Positions 19,547 to 29,542 are shown, counted from the first letter of the stretch. The stretch: DNA of 64,000 nt from Hungatella sp. (GCA_009712635.1 WASS01000004.1:1-64000), one strand, 5' to 3'. The notes: generated from the sequence alone by a model not told the origin. Numbers and translations are program-made.

Positions 19547-20407
19547 CTAAACGTCATTATATTTCTTGGATTTTCTGTACTGCAGAGGGGATAAACCCGT
19601 ATATTTTTTAAAAACACGGTCAAAGTAAGACAACCGTTCATACCCCAGTTTCTGCGAGATGTCTTCCATGGTAAGTTTCTCGTCAAGAAGAAGAATTCTG
19701 GCTTGTTCGATTCTCTGACAGTTTATAAATTCATTGACAGTAAAATTAGTAACTTCTTTGAATATACGGCTTAAATAGCTTTTATCTAAATAAAATATGT
19801 TGGCCAGATCTTCTAAACCAAAGATTTCTGAATAATGAATCATAATATACTGTATGATTTCTGCGACTTTTACGTAGCGCATCATTTTTCTCTTTGGCAT
19901 ATAATAGACCTCTGGTTTAACACCGGCTCCATTTAGTATCATAAGAAATAAAGACAGCAGCTGATTTTTAACCTCTGACGCGCCGTATGTTTTCTGGTTT
20001 CTCAATGCAGATTCCATACGGAACAGTTTTTTTTCCAGAATGCTTTGCTGCTTTTCGTCCAGCTGCAGAACCCCGTGATTATTTTGAAAAAATTCTAAAA
20101 GGTTAAGTTCCATAGCATTGCCTGCAAGACGAAGCCAGGACTCTTCCAGTTCAATCAGAATCCGTTCATGGTAATTTCCTCCGATTACATTAGTAAAAGG
20201 GATAAGTTTCTTGTCAATAAAGGTTAGCGTGCCTTTTCCCATCCGGTAGCTTTGGTTTCCATAATAAAAAAAACGCTCTCCGTTTAAGATGTAATAAATC
20301 TGATATTCATTTTTATAAAATCCGATGGTTTCAGCCAGATCACAGTCTCTGGATACATGGCTAATTCCAATGCCCTGACATTTTCCTGCAAAAATGACTT
20401 CTTTCAT
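19547..20407 (-). CDS. AraC family transcriptional regulator
   Basis: The 286-residue protein has an N-terminal cupin-like sensor (roughly 1-160; YQIYYILNGERFFYYGNQSYRMGKG is the ligand-binding part) and a C-terminal pair of helix-turn-helices (about 180-280). The second contains the AraC signature ISQKLGYERLSYFDRVFKKY followed by GLSPLQYRKS. Its ATG overlaps the stop of the GH43 gene by 4 nt (ATGA), so the two are co-translated. It probably activates the importer operon that begins 170 bp downstream when the substrate is present. Confidence 0.92.
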   Translation of the reverse strand: MKEVIFAGKCQGIGISHVSRDCDLAETIGFYKNEYQIYYILNGERFFYYGNQSYRMGKGTLTFIDKKLIPFTNVIGGNYHERILIELEESWLRLAGNAMELNLLEFFQNNHGVLQLDEKQQSILEKKLFRMESALRNQKTYGASEVKNQLLSLFLMILNGAGVKPEVYYMPKRKMMRYVKVAEIIQYIMIHYSEIFGLEDLANIFYLDKSYLSRIFKEVTNFTVNEFINCQRIEQARILLLDEKLTMEDISQKLGYERLSYFDRVFKKYTGLSPLQYRKSKKYNDV

Positions 20408-21288
20408 TGATGTAGTCCTTTAACCGTCAGGGTGTCATTTTGTTCTTCCAGCCGATAAAAAACGGGGTGCTCTTTTTTGTGCTCATTGGGTGTGTGAAGG
20501 GTAAGAATCAGCGTTCCTTTTTTATCTTTAAAGATCATGCCGTGACCTCCATCTTTTTCAAAGAGCAATTGATCCTGTTGTATCCAGTTGCCAGTAATAT
20601 CTCCATTATCAGAATAAGCAATGGCCTGGGTATAACCTTCGTTTCCAAAACTTGACCACAGCATAAGAAGACGGCCGTTTGTTGTCCGGTAAAGGAATGG
20701 ACCATCCGTAACATAATGTTTTCCTGGTCTGTTTTTATTTTCAATTGTTACTACCCAGCTTTTGGCTTCCGATGCATGAAACAAAAGTTCAGGCTCTGAT
20801 ACGGCATGGCTTAAATCGCTGCTTAACTTTACTGCACAGATGGAACCATCCGATATCTGAACCCATTCATGAACAAAAACCATATAGGGAGTTCCATCAG
20901 AACTTACATAAAAGGTTCCGTCAATGCACTCCCAATCAGGGGGAGTTATTTGTTTCCGGCTGTATAAGGTGAATGGTCCCAGTGGATGGTCTGCTTTTAA
21001 AATGGCAGTTCCGCCATAATTTTTAGTGTCTTTGAATGTAGCAAACATATAATAGGAATCCTGATAGCAGTGAACTTCAGGGGCCCAGCAGTTTCGGTCG
21101 GCAAAAAAGTTCTCTGGCTTGTGAAAAACTTCATGGGGACCATCCCACTCAGTTAAGTCAGTACTGGTATAACAATCAAAGCCTGTGGCGGCCATCCAGC
21201 AGGTTTCTGCTCTGGTTCCGTACATATAATAGATTCCGTCAGACAGCAGTACGTATGGATCTCTGATATTGATTTGCTCACTTTTCAT
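20404..21288 (-). CDS. Glycoside hydrolase family 43 protein
   Basis: The 294-residue protein has the five-bladed beta-propeller pattern of GH43, with the probable catalytic base in NIRDPYVLL (Asp10) and the pKa-modulating Asp in ECIDGTFYV. The place where many GH43 enzymes have the acid Glu in EGPFLY reads TDGPFLYR here, as seen in some subfamilies. There is no signal peptide, so it acts on imported arabinosides or xylosides in the cytosol. It is the first gene of the two-gene GH43-araC unit, preceded by AAAGGAT. Confidence 0.82.
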   Translation of the reverse strand: MKSEQINIRDPYVLLSDGIYYMYGTRAETCWMAATGFDCYTSTDLTEWDGPHEVFHKPENFFADRNCWAPEVHCYQDSYYMFATFKDTKNYGGTAILKADHPLGPFTLYSRKQITPPDWECIDGTFYVSSDGTPYMVFVHEWVQISDGSICAVKLSSDLSHAVSEPELLFHASEAKSWVVTIENKNRPGKHYVTDGPFLYRTTNGRLLMLWSSFGNEGYTQAIAYSDNGDITGNWIQQDQLLFEKDGGHGMIFKDKKGTLILTLHTPNEHKKEHPVFYRLEEQNDTLTVKGLHQ

Positions 21289-21417
21289 TGTATTAACCCA
21301 TCCTTTTTTATTCTTCCCAGAATCCCCATTGGGAAATTAAATAGTTTTATTTATTATACTGCATAATCCGGGAATGTGGAAAATATTAGAAGTATGATGA
21401 AAACTTATATTTTTCCC

Positions 21418-21446
21418 TTGACTAACCATGGTTTCTTCTATATAAT
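21418..21446 (+). promoter_or_regulatory. Promoter of the rpmH-rnpA operon
   Basis: TTGACT (21418-21423), 17-bp spacer, TATAAT (21441-21446). The spacer contains the palindrome AACCATGGTT. Start of rpmH is about 90 bp downstream. Confidence 0.85.
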
Positions 21447-21535
21447 TGGTTTGATGTTTAATTAAAATAGTCTCAATATGTTTCATCATATTGCCTATGA
21501 TAAGCTATTGTAACAAGAGGAGGTGTCCGTATATT

Positions 21536-21670
21536 ATGAAAATGACGTTCCAGCCAAAAAAGAGACAAAGATCAAAAGTTCATGGTTTCAGAGCCAGAAT
21601 GAGCACTCCCGGCGGAAGAAAAGTTTTAGCTGCCAGAAGAGCAAAAGGAAGAGCAAAATTATCAGCTTAA
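21536..21670 (+). CDS. rpmH: 50S ribosomal protein L34
   Basis: The 44-codon gene encodes a basic protein with the L34 pattern: [18 protein letters not shown] followed by [20 protein letters not shown]. It has a strong ribosome site AGAGGAGGTG 11 nt upstream. It is the first gene of the rpmH-rnpA-yidD-yidC-jag cluster conserved next to bacterial origins. L34 is a structural protein of the large ribosomal subunit. Confidence 0.98.
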   Translation: MKMTFQPKKRQRSKVHGFRARMSTPGGRKVLAARRAKGRAKLSA

Positions 21671-21676
21671 TGGACC

Positions 21677-21707
21677 AGGCCGCAAGTAATTGTGGCCTTT
21701 TCTTTTC
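21677..21707 (+). terminator. Terminator or attenuator between rpmH and rnpA
   Basis: AGGCCGCAA-GTAA-TTGTGGCCT forms a 9-bp stem (one G-U pair) followed by TTTCTTTTCT. It lies 7 bp after the rpmH stop and 36 bp before rnpA, so partial termination would lower rnpA expression relative to the abundant ribosomal protein. Confidence 0.8.
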
Positions 21708-21742
21708 TCAAATTCCAGAAAAACGGAAAAGGAAAGAGTTGA

Positions 21743-22090
21743 ATGAAACATTTTAATTCGATTAAAAAGAACAGGGATTTCAGGGAAGTATATCAGAGTG
21801 GAAAATCCCTTGCTAACAGACTTCTTGTCATGTATGTTTTAAAGACGGACAGGCCGGATACAAGAATCGGTATCTCGGTGAGCAAGAAGGTAGGAAACAG
21901 TGTTATCAGGCATCATATAACCAGATTAATCAGAGAAAGCTTCAGGCTTCATGAAGATATGCTTGAGACAGGATTAGACATCGTAGTCGTTGTGAGAACA
22001 TCGGCAAAAGAAGAAAAATACAAGACAATCGAAAGTGCATATCTGCACTTGTGCGGACTTCATAACATTTTAAAAAAAGAATCGAAGTGA
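21743..22090 (+). CDS. rnpA: Ribonuclease P protein component
   Basis: The 115-residue basic protein is the RnpA subunit that assists the catalytic RNA in removing 5' leaders from pre-tRNAs. The family signature lies around residues 46-70: [18 protein letters not shown] followed by ITRLIRE. AAGGAAAGAG precedes the ATG. The order rpmH-rnpA-yidD-yidC is the standard one. Confidence 0.97.
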   Translation: MKHFNSIKKNRDFREVYQSGKSLANRLLVMYVLKTDRPDTRIGISVSKKVGNSVIRHHITRLIRESFRLHEDMLETGLDIVVVVRTSAKEEKYKTIESAYLHLCGLHNILKKESK

Positions 22091-22094
22091 TCTT

Positions 22095-22310
22095 ATGGTA
22101 AAAAAAATCATGATTTTGATGATCAGAGGATATCAGAAATATTTATCGCCTCTGAAGATAAGAACTCACTGTATATACACACCTACGTGTTCTCAATACG
22201 CCATTGAGGCACTGCAAAAGTATGGTGTGTTAAAAGGTACGTTTTTGGCTTGCATAAGAATTATTCGTTGTAATCCTTTTGCAAAAGGCGGTTATGATCC
22301 AGTTCCGTAA
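22095..22310 (+). CDS. yidD: Membrane protein insertion efficiency factor YidD
   Basis: The 71-residue protein matches YidD: an N-terminal amphipathic region [13 protein letters not shown], the cysteine-containing [16 protein letters not shown], and a C-terminal [15 protein letters not shown]. YidD assists YidC and Sec in inserting membrane proteins. It begins 4 bp after rnpA with only a weak ribosome site, suggesting translational coupling. Confidence 0.96.
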   Translation: MVKKIMILMIRGYQKYLSPLKIRTHCIYTPTCSQYAIEALQKYGVLKGTFLACIRIIRCNPFAKGGYDPVP

Positions 22311-22329
22311 ATGATGAGGAGGTAGTTCA

Positions 22330-23610
22330 TTGGAATTCTTAGTACTCACTAAGGTAGGAGGTTTTCTGGGGCCATTTGCAACTTTTCTGGGTGTAATCAT
22401 GGATTTGCTTTTTCAGATGACATCAGCAGTTGGAATCCAGAATATTGGTTTATGTATTATTTTGTTTACTCTTGTGACAAAGCTTTTAATGTTTCCGCTG
22501 ACATTAAAACAGCAGAAATCATCAAAACTGATGAGCGTTATGCAGCCGGAAATTTCCGCCGTACAGGCAAAGTATAAAGGTAAAACTGACCAGGAATCCA
22601 TGAGAAGACAGAACGTGGAGATGCAGGCAGTTTATGAGAAATACGGAACATCCATGACTGGAGGCTGTGTTCAGCTGGTAATCCAGATGCCAATTCTGTT
22701 CGCTCTTTATCAGGTTATTTATCATATTCCTGCTTACGTACAGAGTGTTAAGGCTGTTTTTGTTAATGTAGTGACTGCAATTACTTCTCTTGGTGGTGAT
22801 CATGTTGCACAGCTGACACAGTTTGCAGCTGATCATAAGATTACGTTATCAAGAATCGGAGATTTAAATACCAGTAATGGAATGGTGGATTTTTTATACC
22901 AGTTAAATCCGGATCAGTGGAATGCTTTAAAGGATCTTTATCCAACCATCCAGGATACCATTACTACCAATGCTGCTCAGATTGAGCATATGAATTCCTT
23001 CCTTGGTATTAACCTGGCGTCAACACCAGCCAGTGTTATTTTCCCAACTGGTGGCGGTTTTCATTTAAGTCTTGCACTCCTGATTCCTATTCTTGCTGGT
23101 GCCAGCCAGTGGTTCAGTACAAAGCTTATGACAGTGAATCAGCCTAAGAGTGGAGCAGATGAGAATAATGCTATGGCACAGTCTATGAAGAGCATGAATA
23201 CAGTGATGCCTTTAATGTCCGTATTCTTCTGCTTTACATTTGCGTCTGGTATTGGTATTTACTGGATTGCTTCCAGTGTATTCCAGATTATTCAGCAGGT
23301 TTTAATTAACCGTCACTTAAACCGCATTGATATGGATGAGATGATTAAGAAGAATCTGGATAAGGCAAATAAAAAGCGTGCGAAAAAAGGTCTTCCGCCT
23401 CAGCGTGTTTCTCAGAATGCTACTGCAAACCTTAAGAATCTTCAGGCAAACAATGAGAAAGCAGAGCAGGAACTGAATGCTAAAATAGAAAAAGCAAAGG
23501 AGCAGGTAAAGGCTTCTAACGATTACTATCAAAGCACAACTTCAGATCCCAACAGCATTTCTGCCAAGGCACGTATGGTTTCGAAGTACAATGAAAAGCA
23601 CAGTAAATAG
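22330..23610 (+). CDS. yidC: Membrane protein insertase YidC/Oxa1
   Basis: The 426-residue protein starts at a TTG with AGGAGG 7 nt upstream; no ATG in the region has a better site. The conserved core includes QPEISAVQAKYKGK, MTGGCVQLVIQMPILFALYQ and the late segments with FASGIGIYWIASS. About 90 polar residues are inserted between the second and third core membrane segments (near residues 145-235), longer than in Bacillus SpoIIIJ. The C-terminal 100 residues are basic and coiled-coil-like (KKRAKKGLPPQR), fitting ribosome contact. No lipobox is seen. Confidence 0.95.
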   Translation: MEFLVLTKVGGFLGPFATFLGVIMDLLFQMTSAVGIQNIGLCIILFTLVTKLLMFPLTLKQQKSSKLMSVMQPEISAVQAKYKGKTDQESMRRQNVEMQAVYEKYGTSMTGGCVQLVIQMPILFALYQVIYHIPAYVQSVKAVFVNVVTAITSLGGDHVAQLTQFAADHKITLSRIGDLNTSNGMVDFLYQLNPDQWNALKDLYPTIQDTITTNAAQIEHMNSFLGINLASTPASVIFPTGGGFHLSLALLIPILAGASQWFSTKLMTVNQPKSGADENNAMAQSMKSMNTVMPLMSVFFCFTFASGIGIYWIASSVFQIIQQVLINRHLNRIDMDEMIKKNLDKANKKRAKKGLPPQRVSQNATANLKNLQANNEKAEQELNAKIEKAKEQVKASNDYYQSTTSDPNSISAKARMVSKYNEKHSK

Positions 23611-23622
23611 GAGGGGTGACCT

Positions 23623-24288
23623 ATGGATATGATTACAGTTTCAGCAAAAACCGTTGATGAGGCGATTACAAAAGCATTAATCCAACTGGAAACAACCAGT
23701 GATAAACTGGAGTATGAGATTGTTGATAAAGGTAGTAATGGTATTCTGGGATTTATCGGTTCAAAGCCTGCTGTCATCCGCGCAAGGAAGAAAGAAACCT
23801 TGGAGGACATGGCAATGACCTTTCTTTCCGATGTATTTGGTGCAATGAATTTAGGAGTTTCTATGGAAGCCGCATTTGATCAGGGAGAGCGTGAGCTTTC
23901 CATCAATATGTCTGGTGATGACATGGGAATCCTGATTGGAAAAAGAGGACAGACTCTGGATTCTTTGCAGTATCTGGTAAGTCTTGTTGTTAATAAGGAA
24001 AGCGAAGATTATATTCGCGTGAAACTGGATACGGAAAATTACAGAGAGCGCAGAAAAGAGACTCTGGAAACACTGGCTAAGAATATTGCTTACAAAGTAA
24101 AGCGTACCAGAAGACCGGTATCTCTGGAGCCTATGAATCCGTATGAAAGAAGAATTATTCATTCCGCACTTCAGAATGACAAATTTGTTGTTACCAGAAG
24201 TGATGGAGAAGAACCATTCAGACATGTAGTAATATCCTTGAAAAAGGAACATGTAAAAAAAGAACGATATCAGGAACGAGATAAATAG
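23623..24288 (+). CDS. jag: RNA-binding protein Jag/KhpB
   Basis: The 221-residue protein has an N-terminal Jag_N domain (MDMITVSAKTVDEAITKAL), a KH domain with GILIGKRGQTLDSLQYL near residues 103-119, and a C-terminal R3H domain with RRPVSLEPMNPYERRIIH. In Firmicutes KhpB works with KhpA as an RNA chaperone in cell elongation. It follows yidC by 12 bp with AGGAGG. Confidence 0.95.
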   Translation: MDMITVSAKTVDEAITKALIQLETTSDKLEYEIVDKGSNGILGFIGSKPAVIRARKKETLEDMAMTFLSDVFGAMNLGVSMEAAFDQGERELSINMSGDDMGILIGKRGQTLDSLQYLVSLVVNKESEDYIRVKLDTENYRERRKETLETLAKNIAYKVKRTRRPVSLEPMNPYERRIIHSALQNDKFVVTRSDGEEPFRHVVISLKKEHVKKERYQERDK

Positions 24289-24301
24289 TCAAACAACAAT
24301 G

Positions 24302-24339
24302 AGGGTTGGGGCTGTCGGAAGGCACCCTCAACCCTTTTC
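24302..24339 (+). terminator. Terminator between jag and mnmE
   Basis: AGGGTTG (24302-24308) pairs with CAACCCT (24329-24335), with an inner GGG/CCC, followed by TTTTC. It probably ends the rpmH-jag transcript or attenuates into mnmE. Confidence 0.7.
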
Positions 24340-24380
24340 TCACGCCAGTATATTGACTGGTGTAAAACAGGTGATAGAAT

Positions 24381-25760
24381 ATGAAGATGAATACAATAGC
24401 GGCGATTGCCACAGCGATGTCCAGTTCCGGGATCGGAATTGTAAGGATCAGCGGCGAGGAGTCATTTCAGATTATAGACAGGATTTTTAAAGGAAAAGGG
24501 AAACGTGTTAAAAAGCTTTCTAATGAGAAATCTCATACGATTCACTACGGATATATTTATGATGGTGAGGAGCTGATTGATGAGGTTCTGGTTCTGCTCA
24601 TGAGAGGACCGGGCAGTTATACGGGAGAAGATACCGTTGAGATTGACTGTCATGGAGGAGTTCTGGTTACTAAAAAGATACTGGAGACTGTGTTAAAGTA
24701 CGGAGCCAGACCAGCTGAACCGGGAGAATTTACCAAGCGGGCATTTTTAAGCGGAAGGATTGATTTAACTCAGGCAGAGGCAGTCATTGATGTGATTAAT
24801 GCGAAAAATCAATATGCTTTAAAGTCTTCCGTCAGTCAGCTGGATGGTGCTGTTTCCAAGCGTGTCCGTACACTACGAGAGACGATAATTTATCATATTG
24901 CCTTTATCGAATCGGCACTTGATGATCCGGAGCATATTTCTCTGGATGGTTATCAGGAAACTCTGCTTCAGGGGATTATGCCTATAAAGGAAGAACTGAA
25001 GCGTCTGATCCGTTCTTCAGAGAATGGAAGAGTGCTTTCAGAAGGAATTGAGACTGTCATTATGGGGAAACCCAATGCTGGTAAATCCTCTCTTCTTAAT
25101 GTTCTTGTGGGTGAGGATCGGGCGATTGTTACAGATATTGCCGGAACAACCCGTGATACATTAAAGGAGCAGATCATGATGGAAGATTTAAGCCTGAATA
25201 TGATAGATACGGCTGGAATCCGTGATACGGAAGATGTAGTTGAAAAAATAGGGGTTGAAAAAGCAAGGCAGGCGGCTGAGGGAGCTGATTTAATCATCTA
25301 TGTAGTGGATGGTTCCTGCCCCCTTGATGAAAATGATGAAGATATATTATCTTTTATTGAAGGCAGGAAAGCAGTGATTGTTTTAAATAAATCGGATTTA
25401 TCCATGGTTGTTACACCGGATTTATTAAATAAAAGAACCAGTCATAAAGTCATTACAATTTCTGCCAGAAACCGTTTTGGCATAGAGGATCTGGAGCATG
25501 AGATTAAGACCATGTTCTATGAGGGTGAGATTGATTTTAATGATCAGGTTTATATCACGAATGTAAGGCAGAAGAATGCACTGGAAGAAGCATTAAAAAG
25601 TCTTTCTATGGTGGAGCAAAGCATTCATGACGGGATGGCTGAGGACTTCTATTCCATTGACTTAATGGATGCGTATGAGCAGCTTGGAATTATACTTGGA
25701 GAATCCATAGAAGATGATCTGGTCAAAGAAATATTCAGTAAATTCTGTATGGGTAAGTAG
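24381..25760 (+). CDS. mnmE: tRNA modification GTPase MnmE
   Basis: The 459-residue protein has the N-terminal tetrahydrofolate-binding domain ([20 protein letters not shown]), the central helical domain and an inserted G domain with GKPNAGKSS (G1), IAGTTRD, DTAG (G3) and NKSD (G4). It ends with the invariant Cys motif as FCMGK. With MnmG it installs the aminomethyl-type group at U34 of certain tRNAs. Two ATG codons lie two codons apart; the second could equally be used. The ribosome site is weak. Confidence 0.97.
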   Translation: MKMNTIAAIATAMSSSGIGIVRISGEESFQIIDRIFKGKGKRVKKLSNEKSHTIHYGYIYDGEELIDEVLVLLMRGPGSYTGEDTVEIDCHGGVLVTKKILETVLKYGARPAEPGEFTKRAFLSGRIDLTQAEAVIDVINAKNQYALKSSVSQLDGAVSKRVRTLRETIIYHIAFIESALDDPEHISLDGYQETLLQGIMPIKEELKRLIRSSENGRVLSEGIETVIMGKPNAGKSSLLNVLVGEDRAIVTDIAGTTRDTLKEQIMMEDLSLNMIDTAGIRDTEDVVEKIGVEKARQAAEGADLIIYVVDGSCPLDENDEDILSFIEGRKAVIVLNKSDLSMVVTPDLLNKRTSHKVITISARNRFGIEDLEHEIKTMFYEGEIDFNDQVYITNVRQKNALEEALKSLSMVEQSIHDGMAEDFYSIDLMDAYEQLGIILGESIEDDLVKEIFSKFCMGK

Positions 25761-25783
25761 GGATCAGAAAAGAGGAGATAAAA

Positions 25784-27685
25784 ATGCAGTATTTAGAGGA
25801 GTCTTATGACGTAGTAGTAGTCGGCGCTGGTCACGCTGGCTGTGAGGCTGCCCTGGCATGCGCCAGGCTGGGCCTTGAGACAATTATGTTTACTGTCAGT
25901 GTAGACAGTATTGCGCTGATGCCTTGTAATCCCAATATTGGCGGAAGCTCAAAAGGTCATCTGGTGAGAGAGCTGGATGCGTTAGGCGGAGAGATGGGAA
26001 AAAACATTGACAAGACTTTTATCCAGTCAAAGATGCTTAACCAGTCTAAGGGTCCGGCTGTCCATTCATTAAGAGCTCAGGCAGACAAACAGGACTATTC
26101 AAGATCTATGAGGAGAATTTTAGAAAATACAGATCATCTGACCATACGGCAGGCAGAAGTGTCTGAAATCATAACAGAAAATGGGATTCTGACTGGGGTT
26201 AAAACTTATTCCGGTGCTGTATACCACTGTAAGGCCGCTGTATTAGCTACAGGTACCTATTTAAGAGCAAGGTGCATTTACGGTGATGTAAGCAATTATA
26301 CAGGCCCCAATGGGCTTCAGGCAGCCAACCACTTAACTGATTCCTTAAAGGCCAATGGAATCGAAATGAGGCGCTTTAAAACAGGTACTCCCGCCAGAGT
26401 GGATAAAAGAAGCATCGATTTTTCTAAAATGGAGGAGCAGCTGGGTGATGAGAGAGTCGTGCCGTTTTCCTTTTCCACGGATCCGGAATCCATCCAGAAG
26501 GAACAGATATCCTGCTGGCTGACTTATACAAATAGCAGCACACATGAGATTATCCGGAATAATCTGGATCGTTCTCCTTTATATTCCGGAGCAATCGAAG
26601 GCACAGGTCCAAGATATTGCCCATCCATTGAGGATAAAGTGGTAAAATTCCCGGATAAAGACCGTCACCAGGTTTTTGTGGAACCGGAAGGACTTTACAC
26701 CAATGAAATGTATCTGGGAGGTATGTCAAGTTCCCTCCCTGAGGATGTCCAGTATGCCATGTACAGAACCGTTCCCGGGCTGGAAAATGTTAAGATTGTG
26801 AGAAATGCATACGCGATTGAATATGACTGTATTAATTCCAGACAGCTGTATGCTACTTTGGAATTTAAAGCAGTCAGTGGTTTATTCAGCGGTGGACAGT
26901 TTAATGGAAGTTCAGGTTATGAGGAAGCAGCGGTTCAGGGATTTATGGCAGGAGTAAATGCTGCCATGAAAATTCTTAATAGAGAGCCGATCATATTAGA
27001 TCGTTCTCAGGCATATATCGGTGTTTTAATTGATGATCTGGTTACCAAGGAGAATCTGGAACCTTACCGTATGATGACATCAAGAGCAGAATACAGGCTT
27101 CTTCTTCGTCAGGACAATGCAGATCTGCGTTTAATGGGAATTGGACATCAGATTGGTCTGATCAGTGATGAAAGATATAAAGAATTATTAAAAAAAATAG
27201 AAGCAATTGAATTAGAAATCAAACGTCTGGAATCAACTAATATCGGAGCATCCAGTAAAGTACAGGAGTTTTTGGAGAATCACGGGAGCACGCCGTTAAA
27301 AACAGGAACAACTTTGGCGGAATTAGTGCGCAGACCAGAACTTGATTATATTATGTTAACTGATATAGATACCAATCGGTTGCTACTTCCAAATGATGTA
27401 ATGGAACAGGTAGATATCAATATAAAGTATGAAGGATATATACGCAGACAGAAGCAGCAGGTCTCACAATATAAAAAACTGGAAAACAGAAAGCTGCAGG
27501 CAGAATTCGATTATGCAGAAGTAAAAGGATTGAGAAGAGAAGCCATCCAGAAACTGAATTTATATAAGCCTTTGTCCATCGGACAGGCATCCAGAATATC
27601 AGGTGTTTCTCCAGCAGACATCTCCGTGCTTCTGGTTTACTTAGAACAGTTGAAGTTCCATAAAAATACAGATCAGAAGGAGTAA
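25784..27685 (+). CDS. mnmG: tRNA uridine-5-carboxymethylaminomethyl synthesis enzyme MnmG
   Basis: The 633-residue protein is the FAD-dependent partner of MnmE. The Rossmann FAD motif [13 protein letters not shown] lies at residues 11-23, followed by the family segments [20 protein letters not shown] and [12 protein letters not shown]. The C-terminal helical domain is complete. It is 23 bp after mnmE and 10 bp before rsmG, as in most Firmicutes. Confidence 0.98.
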   Translation: MQYLEESYDVVVVGAGHAGCEAALACARLGLETIMFTVSVDSIALMPCNPNIGGSSKGHLVRELDALGGEMGKNIDKTFIQSKMLNQSKGPAVHSLRAQADKQDYSRSMRRILENTDHLTIRQAEVSEIITENGILTGVKTYSGAVYHCKAAVLATGTYLRARCIYGDVSNYTGPNGLQAANHLTDSLKANGIEMRRFKTGTPARVDKRSIDFSKMEEQLGDERVVPFSFSTDPESIQKEQISCWLTYTNSSTHEIIRNNLDRSPLYSGAIEGTGPRYCPSIEDKVVKFPDKDRHQVFVEPEGLYTNEMYLGGMSSSLPEDVQYAMYRTVPGLENVKIVRNAYAIEYDCINSRQLYATLEFKAVSGLFSGGQFNGSSGYEEAAVQGFMAGVNAAMKILNREPIILDRSQAYIGVLIDDLVTKENLEPYRMMTSRAEYRLLLRQDNADLRLMGIGHQIGLISDERYKELLKKIEAIELEIKRLESTNIGASSKVQEFLENHGSTPLKTGTTLAELVRRPELDYIMLTDIDTNRLLLPNDVMEQVDINIKYEGYIRRQKQQVSQYKKLENRKLQAEFDYAEVKGLRREAIQKLNLYKPLSIGQASRISGVSPADISVLLVYLEQLKFHKNTDQKE

Positions 27686-27695
27686 GGTAGGAAAT

Positions 27696-28427
27696 ATGAC
27701 AGATGCTTTCTATGAGAAGTTCCAAAATGAATTGAGTCTATTATCTATTAATTTAGAAAAGAATCAATTGGAGCAATTTTATAAATATTATGAAATATTA
27801 GTTGAATGGAACAAGGTAATGAATCTTACTACAATTATAGAGATGGAAGAAGTTATATCGAAGCATTTCGTTGATAGCTTATCTCTGATAAAGATCATAG
27901 ATGATTTGGGTACTGAGGATTATACCATAATCGATGTTGGTACAGGTGCTGGTTTTCCTGGAATTCCTTTAAAAATTGCATTTCCACAACTCAAAATTAC
28001 ATTGATGGATTCTTTGAATAAAAGAATAAATTTTCTTAATGAGGTGATTAGTAATTTGGGTTTAGAAGATATCTGTGCAATTCATGGAAGAGCGGAAGAT
28101 TTAGGCCGTGATATTAATCATAGAGAACGATATGATCTTTGTGTTTCCAGAGCAGTAGCTAATTTAAGTACACTATCAGAGTATTGCATGCCCTTCGTGA
28201 AAGTAGGTGGTTGTTTTATACCTTACAAATCTGGCAAGATAGAAGAGGAGTTAGGTGAAGCAAAACATGCAGTTTTTCTCTTAGGTGGAAAAATAGAAGA
28301 TACAGAACGATTTTTGCTGCCAGGTACTGAGGCAGAGAGATCATTGATTAAAATTAATAAAGTAAACGGTATTTCTAAAAAGTATCCGAGAAGAGCAGGG
28401 TTACCATCAAAAGAGCCGTTAAAGTAA
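27696..28427 (+). CDS. rsmG: 16S rRNA (guanine-N7)-methyltransferase RsmG
   Basis: The 243-residue protein is RsmG (GidB), which uses SAM to methylate G527 of 16S rRNA. The N-terminal helix NQLEQFYKYYEILVEWNKVMNLT shows the family pattern and the SAM-binding motif is DVGTGAGFPGIPLKI (about residues 81-95), followed by DSLNKRINFL. Loss of this enzyme is known to give low-level streptomycin resistance. It ends 2 bp before the first parS site. Base composition becomes visibly more AT-rich from here through parB. Confidence 0.97.
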   Translation: MTDAFYEKFQNELSLLSINLEKNQLEQFYKYYEILVEWNKVMNLTTIIEMEEVISKHFVDSLSLIKIIDDLGTEDYTIIDVGTGAGFPGIPLKIAFPQLKITLMDSLNKRINFLNEVISNLGLEDICAIHGRAEDLGRDINHRERYDLCVSRAVANLSTLSEYCMPFVKVGGCFIPYKSGKIEEELGEAKHAVFLLGGKIEDTERFLLPGTEAERSLIKINKVNGISKKYPRRAGLPSKEPLK

Positions 28428-28429
28428 AA

Positions 28430-28445
28430 TGTTTCACGTGAAACA
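28430..28445. promoter_or_regulatory. parS site 1
   Basis: The perfect 16-bp palindrome TGTTTCACGTGAAACA is the canonical ParB-binding site. It lies 2 bp after the rsmG stop. Confidence 0.97.
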
Positions 28446-28474
28446 TCCAGTAGAGAATCTTGTCTCTATAGGAA

Positions 28475-28490
28475 TGTTTCACGTGAAACA
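28475..28490. promoter_or_regulatory. parS site 2
   Basis: A second perfect TGTTTCACGTGAAACA, 45 bp from the first. A 6-bp hairpin TAGAGA/TCTCTA lies between the two sites. It ends 2 bp before the stop codon of the opposing hydrolase gene. Confidence 0.97.
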
Positions 28491-28492
28491 TT

Positions 28493-29443
28493 TTATAGAA
28501 AATACATTTGAATTAATTGGTAAAGACTGTTAGGATTCTCCAATTGTGGAAGATATTTACTTTTTGACACTAGAGAACTTTCAATAGCTGGATTATATTT
28601 TTGATATTCGGAAATAACTTCATTAATGCGATCCATTTCTTCACCACCAGTAATGTAGATGCTGTTGTTGATTTTCTTTAGTGCATTGGTCACATTACAT
28701 TTCGTATAATTACACTTAACACTGGCATACAGCGATTTTGGTGATTCTCCTAAATGAGCCGATTCATAATATGCGTCTATGATTGAGCTCTTTACGGAAT
28801 AAGGATTGAAGTAATAATTTTGGCTAAATTCTTCTGTTATAGATTGCTTGCTCACTGATATATGATATAGAAGAGTACCTAATATTGGCAGATCCAAAAT
28901 AAATTTATATACTTTGGAGTGATTATTGGGTATCTGGCTACATGTCATTAGACTTTCCGGATTAATGAGCATAATCTGATCAAATAATTCCGGAGCGTTA
29001 TTACATGCCATAAGAGCCAGCGCTGATGAAGCACCGGTAGCGATTACATTGGTTCGATGTCCAATTTCTGATTTAATAAAATCGGAGAGCATCTGTACAT
29101 AGAGATAATTAGTATAGGTAAGATCAGGTTTCTCTGAACGACCGCACCCCAAAAGATCAATGGTGTATACGGTATACTGTTCTTTTAATAATGATATCAT
29201 GCTGTTCCACTCATAACCATTGGAGTATGCGGTCAGATCATGGATTAGAAGAAGTGGTTTTCCAGTGCCACATTTCGTATAATGGATATTGCCGAATCTC
29301 CATTTGTAACATAAGGACTTTGCATCTGATAAGATATTTTTTGAAGATGCAGAGAGTTTAACAAATTTATTAATAACTGCAGTTGCGGCAGCTGTACTTG
29401 CTGAAAGGATGAGCAGAGTTAGTAATTTACTCTTAGTTTTCAT
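28493..29443 (-). CDS. Alpha/beta-hydrolase fold protein with N-terminal membrane anchor
   Basis: The 316-residue protein starts at the ATG at 29443, which has AGGAGG 6 nt upstream; a longer frame to 29515 has none. Residues 6-27 are hydrophobic, a signal anchor or uncleaved signal. The alpha/beta-hydrolase core shows LLLIHDLTAYSNGYEW (oxyanion loop), DLLGCGRSEKP, and the nucleophile elbow TGASSALA with Ser as likely nucleophile. Substrate is unknown. It runs against the surrounding genes and sits between parS sites 2 and 3. It may be an esterase or peptidase at the outer membrane face; a more specific call is not supported. Confidence 0.82.
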   Translation of the reverse strand: MKTKSKLLTLLILSASTAAATAVINKFVKLSASSKNILSDAKSLCYKWRFGNIHYTKCGTGKPLLLIHDLTAYSNGYEWNSMISLLKEQYTVYTIDLLGCGRSEKPDLTYTNYLYVQMLSDFIKSEIGHRTNVIATGASSALALMACNNAPELFDQIMLINPESLMTCSQIPNNHSKVYKFILDLPILGTLLYHISVSKQSITEEFSQNYYFNPYSVKSSIIDAYYESAHLGESPKSLYASVKCNYTKCNVTNALKKINNSIYITGGEEMDRINEVISEYQKYNPAIESSLVSKSKYLPQLENPNSLYQLIQMYFL

Positions 29444-29542
29444 TATATACCTCCTGAGTGCGGATAATCTCTTCTTATTATAATATAATCGATATGGACT
29501 TACAACGTCAAACATATTAATTTATTCTTAAACTTGGAAGAA

